Shown here in pieces: positions 39,359 to 50,084 of a DNA stretch of 64,000 bases. Position 1 is the stretch's first letter. Each line of letters starts with the position of its first letter. The position numbers were made by a program, and so were the translations under genes. The notes below the pieces were generated by a model. It saw only the letters and a program-made list of their open reading frames with translations. It was not told where the DNA came from and did not search any database. This DNA comes from Plantago major (taxonomy: Eukaryota > Streptophyta > Magnoliopsida > Lamiales > Plantaginaceae). Where the stretch lies: assembly GCA_026545765.1 (NCBI GenBank), contig CM048840.1:15938765-16002764 (forward strand). Reading direction: 5' to 3'.

Positions 39359-42300
39359 TTCACAGCCACATGCTATTGAGCTTAGCCCTTCATTGCTCTC
39401 CGGTAAATGGCCCCTGTCTGGCATCTGATGTAAACTAGTGCGGTTGTGAGCAACAAAGTAATCCATGCAAAATGAGTCACCCAAAATGGCTTAACAATAG
39501 AGAAGCAGTTCTCGCTTATTTAAGCAGACTTGCCATTCGAATTCACATGTAATCCTATTTTTCTTTCTGGTTGAGAACATTTTTACACCTTTCATGTCTG
39601 TATACTGTCCAGATGTAGTCTTTCTGTAGTTCGAATTTATACAAACTTTTATTGTTTGAGATTATTGTTTGAGGATTTAGTATTACTGAGGAATGAAGAT
39701 GATGCAAGAATATAGGCTCGCATTACTTGAAAATAATCTGATTGCACAACTTGCCTATATGGAACTTGTGAAACAAGTAGCAAGAGATTTGCTATGAAGA
39801 TAAGATTCATGAGATATATGTTTGCCAGAATTCTATTTCAAGGGGTCTGTTTCATGATATGATAGAAAATCATTTAAGGCTAGATGGCAAAGATGATTGT
39901 GCGGCTATCCTTACCTGCTCCATTGACAGTGAAATCTAAAATTGACTCATTTTGATCCCACTTTCTTTTGGGACTTATCATTTGTTTCAACTTTCATTTT
40001 CATCTTTGAGGATAAAATCATTTCTTCCTGAAATTGCATAATAAACAAACCTGTCTTTTTAGTCTGCTTGACAGCGGATTAGGCTAAAAGTTAGTCGATT
40101 ATATAAAAAGAACTTGATTGTGTTTGAGTTACGCCACATTTTAATGTGTTTGAACTTTAAGAGCGGTTGGACTAAAAGAATTTTGTAGTCTATTATAAAT
40201 TAAGATAGGTAAAGGAAGAAAGAGTACAAGTATGAAGTATATAGTGTAAAATGCTACCCATTTGTAGGAAATCGTTAGTTTCATTGTAAAAATTAACTGG
40301 AATAAATTTTGGTTACAATCTGATAAAAACAATGAATTCCATATGTTGTTGTGCTGCAAGTATGGTTGACCATTTTAACATGAACTTTGTCAAGATTCTG
40401 GAGAATTATCTGGTAATATATATTATTATGTTTAACTAAGTCATGGTTATCAGTTAATTAGTCAACTAATGTATCATAGCCCTGTCTGATTAATTCTACA
40501 ACAATAGTGATTGCATTAGTCCATCACCTTTTGTGATAAGAATTAGAAAAATGATTAGACGTGGTCAAATTTGGGTTACTCTAATTGTGTTTAGATTAAA
40601 AAACAAAAATACTTTTGTCCTTTTCTAATTATTGCTGACTTTTCTATTCCAATTTAATTATGATTATATGCTGTGATAAGTCCCTCTATAATTTTTATAT
40701 ATACTTGATTGATAGGTCAGTTTTGCTCTGTGTTGATAATTCTAAATTTTTAATAACTCTGTTGGTATACTTATAAATTTTTGTCAGCCTGAAAATGCAA
40801 CACAATGGAACTAGATTAAGGGATTATTAACAAGTGGATCAAGTAGATATATTTAGTATAAGATCAAATTGTTTTTGTAGTATTGGTTTAATGATTAGAA
40901 ATTAAGATTGGGGTGATTTGGTCTGTTTCTACATGGTTGTACTTGCAGCTAAATAAATGGAAACTTTTCTTGTACATCAAGACAACTGGAAGCGTACAAT
41001 TTTGAATACACTTTCACTTTGCTAATTAATACAAGTAGGACTCACTTAATAGGGCTCAAATTATTCAGTGCTATACTAATACTATAGTATTAATCAAAGG
41101 GTAACATACGAACAATCCCCATCGTTTCAAACTTGTACACCGCTACATTATTGAAAATTTGTCCCAATCTAAATTATTCAGTGCTCTACTACTATACTAC
41201 TTTGGCGCGATAGTATTATTTTCAATCATTTTCATCTCACACATTTTAAGGTTGTAATTAAATGTTTAGGTGTTTAATGTTCGAAACATTAAAGTAAAAA
41301 AATATACTAACGAAATAAAATAATTACATTGAAGGGTAAAAATCAACCATCACATTAATATTACAGTTTTACCCTTTCATTTCTACTTTTGTTTTTTAGT
41401 TTTATATTTCATGTTATTACAATCAACCCCAAAATGTTTAAACTTTAATGTATAAACTCTCAAATATTTAATTTTTTCAAATTTATAAACTTTCTTTTTC
41501 CTTAACTAAACTCCAAAATTAAAAAATTTATTGAAAAAAAAAACTAAAAATTCCGTGGAAGCTTCATAAACTAAACTTCCACGAAAGCTCAATGCCGAAC
41601 TTCAATGGATTGGAGTTTCCATGGAATCTCCTATTTAAAAAAAAAATTATTATCTTAATAAAAAAAGAAGAAATATACGAAATAGAAAGGTTCAATTAAT
41701 AGAGTACGACTCATTGGATATAGTCTTTAGTGATAACCTAATATTTATCAATCCTTTTTTATATATCAAATAGACCGTCTTTCCAAATACTTCTATTACT
41801 GTTATAAAAGGGATACCACCACGTAGTTAATCTGAAACTTTTCTTTTTTACTTTTTTATCTGTCATTTTAACATCTTGCTTCCTTGCTTAATCTAGTTAG
41901 TTCAAATCAAAACTTTAATTCAAATCTATCAATCAATTCCAAACTAAGTGCATAGCAGTTTTTGATATATATTTCGGCACCGAATTGTTCGTTCATTTAT
42001 TTTAATTATAATTATTTTCATTTGTGCATCAGTACAAGTACAAATATTGAATGTGTTTAATTAAAATTTCAAATTTCTATAATAATGTAAATTATTAATT
42101 TATTACATTAAGTTGAAATTTCCACCACAATTTTCAAGTACTGATAATATATGATACAGAACAGATAAAGCCCATCCGTAAAACAAAAACACATTAATGA
42201 TTGTGTCGAAGATATGGAAAAAGTGTAGCAAAATGGGACCAAATAAAAATAAAAATAGAGGCATGGATCTTCCTTCATCTTCTTCCTCAATCTGTTGGCC

Positions 42301-42700
42301 AAGAGTCGCCTCTGTGTACAAATTGAAACCCAGAAAAAAAAATTAAAAATAAATAAATAAATAAAAATTGAATAGACACCATTAACTCGTACTCTCCGCT
42401 TCTCTTTCTTCTCTCTCACAAACTCTCACGCTCAACATTTCCTTTTTTAGTCCAAATAGTCTCACACACACATATATATATATCCATTTCTGCAACAACA
42501 CCCTTTTCAAGAAAAAAAAGAAGAAAAAAAACCAACATTTCAATACAAACACCAGAAGAAGAAGAAAGAATTTCAATACAAGTACACACACAAGCACAAC
42601 AACCAACTGCCAATAGAAAGATTGAATCTTGAATTTGATTTCCTTCCTTTTCAGTTTCTTGATTGATTTTGTGTTGGTGTTTTGATTCATATACACACAT
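39359..42700. other. Intergenic interval
   Basis: No gene seen. The stretch 39400-41080 is AT-rich with no structure. At about 41100-41650 lies a relative of the 48.2-48.8 kb repeat, with the words TTCCGTGGAAGCTTC and TTTCCATGGAATCTCC. The stretch 42380-42660 is the CA- and CT-rich leader of the MORN gene, with a TA repeat near 42473. Confidence 0.5.
41100..41650. repeat. GGAAGCTC palindrome-rich repeat, short relative
   Basis: Three copies of a GTGGAAGCTT/CATGGAA-type word in both orientations lie at about 41555-41630, with flanks about retained short lines (AAACTTGTACACC, CAACCCCAAAATGTTTAAAC) similar to the start of the 48.2 kb repeat. Its ends are uncertain. Confidence 0.4.
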
Positions 42701-42706
42701 ATGTAA
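42701..42706 (+). promoter_or_regulatory. Minimal ATGTAA upstream ORF overlapping the main start
   Basis: The sequence ATGTAATGCATCAG contains a start-stop (ATG TAA) whose last A is the first base of the main ATG at 42706. AUG-stop elements of this exact form are known in plants, for example in the NIP5;1 boron channel leader, to hold ribosomes and destabilise mRNA. Whether it acts here is inference. Confidence 0.6.
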
Positions 42707-45700
42707 TGCATCAGAAGAAATCAAATACAGATCGGAACAGAAAGCAGCTGCGTCTCTTCCGATTTCAACCCAACTCCACCTTTACCTCACAAACACCTTT
42801 TCCATCCAACACCTTTCTCTGCAAATTCTTCTTCTACTCAAAAACACTCTCCAAATCCTCATCAACAATGACACCACCAGTCAACACGACCCTTTTGCCC
42901 CTATCCACCCGCCTACCCTTTCAAGCGACCCCAATTCTCCACAACCTCACAAAGACTCCAACTTTATCCAATTCCTTCACAAATATGGTGTTTCTGTCCA
43001 AAACCCAGATAAAAAATGCAATCTTTTCTACAACAGGTCACAGAAATTCTTGACCCACTTCCACCACCATCTCCGCCACTTGCTGCTGTCTCCGCCTCCA
43101 TCTCCGCCTCATCCTCCTCCTTAGCCTTCCCTTCTTTTACTTTTTAGTATCTCAGCCTTCCAGCTCTTTCCTTCTTGATTTCCTTTCAGCTTTTGCCTTT
43201 TCAGCTGCTCTGCTTTTCTCCCTCAATTTGGCTATCCCACGTTTGCCAACAATACGGTTGTTTCTAGCTAGGTCGCTTCCAATTAAGAGGGAGGAAAGGA
43301 TCATGAGCCGGCCTCACTTGCCGGTTTTTGGTCGATTGGGTCACGACAGAAGGTGGATAAAAGGCAATTTCAGTGTTATGTTCAGGCCTATACTAATGGG
43401 GATGTGTATGAGGTGAGTTCCACAAGGGCAAGTGTAATGGGAGTGGGGTTTACTGTTATTACATGAGTGGTAGGTATGAGGGTGATTGGGTTGATGGGAA
43501 GTATGATGGTTATGGGGTTGAGACATGGGCGAGGGGTAGCTGGTATAGAGGACAGTACAGACAGGGTTTACGGCATGGTTTTGGTGTTTATAGATTTTAC
43601 ACAGGGATGTGTATGCTGGTGAATGGTCTCATGGGCAGAGCTCTGGGTGCAGGATTCATACGTGTGAAGATGATAGTCGGTACATAGGGAGTTTAAGTTG
43701 GGTGTGAAACATGGCCTTGGGCACTACCATTTCAGGTAATAAGGGATGATTGGTTTGTTTGATGTTCTGTGTGAATGACATCTGCTTTCTATAGTTATGT
43801 CAGAATCATGCAATCCTAAATCGGTTGTTGTTATGCTAGCTCTAGAGCTATTGTTTTCAGCTATCTTGTATTTTGCCGTATTCGTAAATTATTTGTTGTT
43901 TGATATTTGAAGCGTGATTCTTACTGGGATTTTTATGTATTAGCTGTTTTAACTATCTGATGAGATGGTTGGTAGGAACTTAATTTAGCAATTTGGATGC
44001 TTCTCCTTTGGGAATCAAGTATCTAATATATTGCCTTGTATTTAATATGAACGGTTAAATTGAGCGCATTTGGAATACTTACATTTACATATGCATCACA
44101 GCATTTAAGCAAATTTTCTGCCAAGTAGCATTTGAATGCATCTGATGCAACAGTTGGGCCAAATTAAAAGCTATATGGTAACTCATTATGATGCAAGCAT
44201 GGGTTCAGGAAAAACTTCTATAGGAGCAGCATATGATGAACTACACGACACGTGTGACCAATCTTATAATGTTGGCAGTTTATAGTTCTCTCTGCCTGCA
44301 TATTGGTTGCTTTCAGAAATACGAATTTAAATGCACATTGATTTGTATATTTGAAATTTTTGTGAAGGAAATGGAACACTATTTCCTATGCTAACTGTGG
44401 CTGACTTAGTTTGTTAGAAATACTATTTTATGTTTTTTATTGTCTTCCTCTTATTAGTTTTTACTCCGTGCAGCTAAATGTTTCTTAACAGTATTATGTG
44501 GTTCTCAGCTCATCTAATCGGCTTTTCCCATGATTTATTTAATGTGGTCTCATCTGATTTTGAAATGTTATTCTATCTGCCTTTTAACAAAAGAACTCCT
44601 GTGTTGCTGACTCAAAATTAATGTGATGGCTTGGTGCTGATTTGTTGACACTCTTCGTGTTATATCCCTCTTTTTCTACAAATAAGCTAGAATTGATTAA
44701 GTGGTTGCAACTTGCAAGCACTCACTTAGTCTTGACCTAAAATAATAAATTTTTGCCAGCAGGAATGGAGATAGGTATGCTGGAGAATACTTTGCTGATA
44801 AAATGCACGGATTTGGAGTCTATTATTTTGCACATGGCCACCGTTATGAGGGTGCTTGGCATGAGGGTAGAAGACAGGGACTTGGAGTTTACACTTTCCG
44901 AATGTGAACCCAGTCAGGACATTGGCAAAATGGAATTCTTGATATCCCAAGCACACAGACCACCACCTATCCTGTTTCTCCAGTTGCCATCAACCACTCC
45001 AAAGTTCTCAATGCTGTTCAGGTATACTTTTGTGCTTATTGTGCAAGACACTTGCCTTCATGTCTTGTATTGTTTTTCTTTTAGCCGCATTTTACCTCCC
45101 AACCATTATCATCAATTGCATTTTACCTGTATGTAATTAAGAATTGACAATTTGCGTGCTTTGGATTTCATCTGAAGTCTGAAAATGAGTGGTTTGTCTT
45201 TCAATTGTGTTCCTTGAAAAGCATGTTAATTCTTGTCCAGCTAAGCATAAATGGTCTTCTTGGTGGGCAGTTGAACAATCATTCATTTTCAGCTTATAGA
45301 CTTTACAAACAGCTTCTCAATTGTAAGAACCTAGAAAAGATTCTTGTTGAAGCCTTCAGCATCTTCCGTAGTGCTTTTTTAAGTTTTGACCCTCGTAACT
45401 TATAGTATTACTAGTTACTATGCAAAGTGTACCGACAATTTCATCTAATGGTGTGCGTTGTGCTTTATAGTTGATAAAAAATGTAGTGTTGCCTTCTTCA
45501 GAAATGTTAATCAGTTTTTGTTCTACCAACAGGAGGCTCGGCGTGCGGCAGAGAGAGCCTATGAGGTGAGCAAGGTAGACGAGAGAGTAAATCGAGCTGT
45601 AGCAGCAGCTAACAAAGCAGCCAATGCAGCTCGAGTTGCAGCAGTTAAAGCTGTGCAAAGGCAAATGCATTACAGAAACAGTGGTGATGAGCTTCCTATT

Positions 45701-45715
45701 ATTCCAGTAGCCTGA
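42706..45715 (+). CDS. MORN-repeat protein (plant SET7/9-like family), frame-damaged
   Basis: The N-terminus MHQKKS starts at 42706, then comes a long Ser/Pro-rich and hydrophobic region, with the repeats beginning near 43380. MORN units read YYMSGRYEGDWVDGKYDGYG, ARGSWYRGQYRQGLRHGFG, and after shifts VYAGEW, IGEF and KHGLGHYHF. Exon 1 ends at 43735. Exon 2 is 44763-45021 (DRYAGEYFADKMHGFG, GHRYEGAWHEGRRQGLG). Exon 3 is 45533-45715, fully open: EARRAAERAYEVSKVDERVN, an Ala-rich helix, and PIIPVA stop. MORN repeats usually bind membrane lipid or protein partners. The frame is broken by missing bases, for example GAGGTGAG for GAGGGTGAG and ACAGGGATG for ACAGGGGATG, with almost no other damage. 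The biological role is not known to me. Confidence 0.75.
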
Positions 45716-46566
45716 GCCTATGTGAAATATAACTATACTCTTTTAGTATGATAAATCAACTTCGAGCTGACACAATTCCACGATGTGCGCGAGGATAGCT
45801 GCCTACGAGGCTTCACTGAGATCTGCAATGTCATCAGTGCAGAAATTCTGGTCCTCTCATATGGAGACGGGACTTGTGTTGCCTGCTTGGCACGAGGAAG
45901 TGAGGATTCAGTTTCCGCCTTAGTTCTGAGGTTTTCTACGTTAACTTTTGTTTTTCCCTGTAAAAAGTTAAGATTAGGTCATTTCCAGGGTTGGTACGTA
46001 GGGAAACCCCTAACCAGATCTAGCCATGTATCTTGGATAGCAAGTCTACCGTGAAACGCTATAGGTGTGATATTACCCAAAATCACTTGTAACTCATTTT
46101 CTTCTTACAAGTTTTTGGGGAAATAGTTCTGATTACGATATTAACGTAACGGTGTGTTCTCTTGAAAATGAGTTAGTTTTCCTCTGATCTTATCAACCAT
46201 ACCATCTAATTACAATTTACAGCTTAGAATGTACAGATGTTGAATATAAAAAGGATGTTGGTATTATTGCAGCCTTTTCAATAACTATGTGACTTGGGAA
46301 TTGGAACGTTTCTAAGAGACCAACCAACCAGAAATATTGAGTAAGGATGCTCCATGATCAAACAGCTTGTAAAATAGATTAAACGTTAAAGGCCATTGTG
46401 AATTAGATATGCGTAAAAGAATGAAAACAAATGAGAAAACTGCAAGGTTTTAGATAATTTCAGGACACAGGATCTGTTCAACACAAATAACATAGAAAAT
46501 CTTTCACAGATGTCAATAGGAAACAAAATTTTAAATAGAGCAAAATGCCAAAGACATTTCACTAAT
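45716..46566. other. Intergenic, between convergent genes
   Basis: The 3' regions of the MORN gene and of eL43 (minus strand) share this 850-base interval. No gene of its own is seen. An open frame at 45785-46054 has no recognised match. Confidence 0.5.
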
Positions 46567-47790
46567 CTAACTCTCGGTCTGTTCCCTCAACCTTCTGATG
46601 GTACTCCTGACTGTCACGGCACTGGCAGTGTTCAATGTAAGCTCCTCCAGCTTTCACCTTGCCACAGTCCTTGCATCCCCAGATACCGACCGCCTTCCTC
46701 TTCACGGCGTGCTGGAACAGAAACAACATAGTCATACAGGAGAAGAATTACAAGTTGCTCAAACGGTCAAAACTATTGCTCATTAGAGAATGAAACTAAA
46801 ACTACTACTAATCAACAGCAGACTAAAGTTCGGGGGTAGGATATTGTTGCAGTAAGGCATTTCATGATTCATGGGAAAGTGTAATTGCGTGTTTAAATAT
46901 CTTCCTGACAAGAGTGTGAATATCACCTAAAACAAATATCAACCAACTATAGACAAAATTTACCCAAATGTACATATTGAAACTCATGGAAGGGGCCATC
47001 CAACATTTCAATCTAAAACAATTACTGTATAACCCAAAATAATCAATTCTCAGTTGCGTACCTTTCCGAGAACTCGTAGAAGTACTTGCTGTGCTGGCTG
47101 ACCTCCATCTTCTTGATCTGCTTCCTCAGACTAGCACCATAACGAGTTCCTAAAATGTTACAGGACTCGTATCAAACACAGCTCGAAATATGAATAATCA
47201 AACATCTAGTCCATACTAGATCGAAAATCTAAAACAGATAGCTACCGACTAAATTAATAAAGCATCAGGGCATAATGTACGAATATAGAGTGCAGTAATT
47301 TGAGGAGGCAGTAAAATCGGCCACATTTTTTTACACAGAATCACCAAAAGGACATATTACAAACAAATGAAATCATATCAGACGGCTAATACTGGTAAAT
47401 CAACACAGAATGAATAGGGTTGCTGAAGATATATAATTGTGATATAAAACCCTAAATCAGGAGTATTAATCAACAAACTTTCTCTCACTACACCAGCTAT
47501 ACGATGCTCAAAACAGTCAAAATCTAGATTCGAAATAACAGAACGATCTTTCTCTCATTACACGAGCTAAACAATACATCAAACAGCCATTATCTAGTGA
47601 GCCATAGTAACGTTACTCAAAAAGATCAAAGCTTTGTAAGAAATCAGAACGTACCGTATTTCCCGACGATACCGACCTTCTTGGTTCTCTTGGCCTGCAA
47701 ATTGAAAAACAAATCGATCAGATTACAGCATTTCTGATAAAAAACGGGAAAATTGATCGGAGAAAGTATGTGAGTTGCGAGAATTACCAT
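46567..47790 (-). CDS. RPL37A: 60S ribosomal protein eL43 (L37a), frame-damaged
   Basis: eL43 is a small zinc-ribbon protein of the large ribosomal subunit. On the minus strand: exon 1 is only ATG (47790-47788), exon 2 is 47694-47655 ([13 protein letters not shown]), exon 3 is 47149-47062 ([20 protein letters not shown]) and exon 4 is 46711-46567 ([20 protein letters not shown], then [20 protein letters not shown], stop). Splice borders are GT-AG. Exon 3 is one base short in the second zinc cysteine (TCGGA where TGCGGA is expected), and the first cysteine codon is TAC (Tyr). Exon 4 lacks two bases at GCTTACATTG. The second zinc pair CKDC is intact. Because a metal ligand is also substituted, this copy may be truly defective. 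The family normally has several gene copies. Confidence 0.9.
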
Positions 47791-48169
47791 TGTAGAGATG
47801 AGTCTTGCAGACGACGAGGTATGGCTTAAACCTAGTTGTTCAGACACTTATACTTGGGAATCCTAAAGCCCAGTAATAGGCCCATCTATTTTCCCTTTTA
47901 CTTTGGGCTCAGGACTTTGGGCCTATGTCTACTCCATACTGTTGGATTGGATTGATATGCGAATTCTACTAAGACTCATCTCAGCTTTGCTCGACTCACA
48001 TGAGAAAACATTGAAATTGGTATCTTTTTGGGATGGCTAATTTTAGTAGTGTCGCATCAGACTAATATTAGTATATGATCTAAATCGTTGGATCGATTCA
48101 ATATCGAATTTCAACCCTTCATTTTTTATTAATGTGATATGGCGCATCGTATCGCGTAATAAGTCAAGA

Positions 48170-48850
48170 CTATGTTATAATAATTAAAAATATTATAACG
48201 ACAAATTACTTAACCCCCATATGTTTTAAACTTAACAAAATATACCGTAAGAAAGTCTAAAACTAACCCTACATTATTCAAAATTCACAAAACACCAAAC
48301 AAAGAAAAAGTTAACATTAAAATTGTTTATCAAGCTCACGAGGAAACTCGAACGGCGGCCAGCAACTCTCTTCCATGGAAGCTCAACATAGCTTCCACAG
48401 AGTCAAACATGGAAGCTCAATAGAGCTTCCATGAAGACAAACCATGGAAGAGCTTCCATGGTCTAGATCTGTTCAACTCCATGGAAGCTCGAGCTTCCAT
48501 AAGGTCGGCTCCATGTAAGCACGTAGCTTTCATGGACGAAGCTCATGCTTCCGTGGAGTTCAAGCTCCATCATGGAGTCTGAGCTTCATGGAAGTATTTT
48601 CAAGAAAACAATTAAAAAGAAATTATGGTGACCGAGCTCCAGCAGACACTATGGTGGTGGTTTGTTGATGATGGAGGTGTGGTGGTGGTGGTTTGTTGAT
48701 GATGGAGGTGTGGTGGTGGTGAGGTTTGGAGAAGAGATAGATAATAAGGTTTAAAATGTAAACTTCATACTTACGGGGGTGAGTTTTGGAATCTTGTGTA
48801 ATTTGTATTTTCAAGATTATGTAAATTAGTAAAGTTATTTATAAATTAAT
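48170..48850. repeat. Palindrome-rich repeat with inverted-like ends
   Basis: Between 48370 and 48600 the words CATGGAAGCTC and GAGCTTCCATG alternate about ten times with short spacers. The flanks look inverted: the left reads CAAATTACTTAACCCCCATA and the right, reverse complemented, CAAATTACACAAGATTCC followed by CACCCCCGTAAGTATG. This suggests a non-autonomous DNA transposon with long diverged ends, possibly Mutator-like. No transposase is present. Confidence 0.5.
48648..48724. repeat. GGT-rich minisatellite
   Basis: TTTGTTGATGATGGAGGTGT occurs twice, each time followed by GGTGGTGGT runs. The period is about 36 bases. Confidence 0.85.
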
Positions 48851-50084
48851 TTTTAATTGTTTGATTATGCCACTTGTTAGATTTGTAATTGTGTATTGAG
48901 ATTAGTACAATGCAATTGATTAGACTAGCCTCATTTTCATACTAACATTTAGTTGTTCCATACCGATTTTGATACATTAATTTAATTCTTATACAATTTT
49001 GATACCTCGTTAGTCAATATTTAGCATATTGGAACGTTTAATTCTAACAATACTAGTTTTTACTGTCCAATTTCGGTACATTTATTTACTTCTTATTCGA
49101 CTTTTATACAGCATTAGTCAAATTGATGGACCATTCATTTTGACCGCACCAGTATAAATTAACGTGAACTAAACCATTTTTAATCGAATCGGAGCGTGAA
49201 TCACACTTTGTTTGAATACAATAATAATTAAAAGAATTAAAGATTAGTTTAAGTAGTAAGTCTTATGAGGGACGGTTTATATATAATTTATCTAAAGACA
49301 TACCCAGGTTATCAATGAAATATTCGATGTTATTAATTAAAACGTCTATATTCTCAACACTAATATAAATACCTAGAGACATACAGATAGGTTATCGACC
49401 AAAGAGTCGGTTAATGATTTACAAAACTATTATTGTAAGGAACGAGTTAAAAATCTGTTGAAATTTCATGTTTACATTACATTTCGCAAGTAACTGCTAA
49501 CTTATACACCTTTCAATTTCATAATTGATCTGAAGTGGTGATCCTACTGTTCTCCTTTTCAATTCTCTCTTATGCAAGCTCAACCTCAAACTGTTGGTTC
49601 TCTAAAGGCTCAACTATATCTTGCTGCGAACGTTTGAACGAACATCTTTATGTTTGTTTTTTTTAACGGATTCATGATACCTTGTGGTAAACAGTTTTCC
49701 GGAAAGTGCAAAACTACTTACACCCATTGGAATCAAGGAACGTCGTGTAAATGTGATGCAAATTTAAATACAAAATCCAATCACAATTCGATGATGCGGA
49801 GTGTTTGATTACACATTGAGTCATCTCAATTCGAGTTGCGTAATTGTAAAAAAAAAAAAAAAAAAACTACATTCGATTTTCATGATTTCATCATCATCAG
49901 TTGATCACCAACCAGAACGCGGAAACATAAATCAATGCATAAAAAGGAACAAGTCAACAAATCAACCAACACAAACAATCTCTTCCCTTTTCCCATTTAC
50001 AAACTCCACCAAATTCCTTTTCACCAATCATCTTCTCCAATCCCAAACCCCCAAATTAACTCCAAACCCAGCTCAATTTCCGCC
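48851..50084. other. Upstream region of the metacaspase gene
   Basis: No gene seen. A run of A lies at 49849-49866. The last 150 bases are CA-rich, leader-like, and stay open in frame with the metacaspase from an ATG at 49935. Confidence 0.5.

Noticed and set aside
42382-42724. Phe-rich and Cys-rich minus-strand frames upstream of the MORN gene
   Set aside because: They are reverse readings of the A-rich and CA-rich leader; no domain or conservation is visible.
48370-48600. Possible CRISPR-like array of short palindromes
   Set aside because: Spacing is irregular and both orientations alternate; a transposon-like palindromic repeat fits better.
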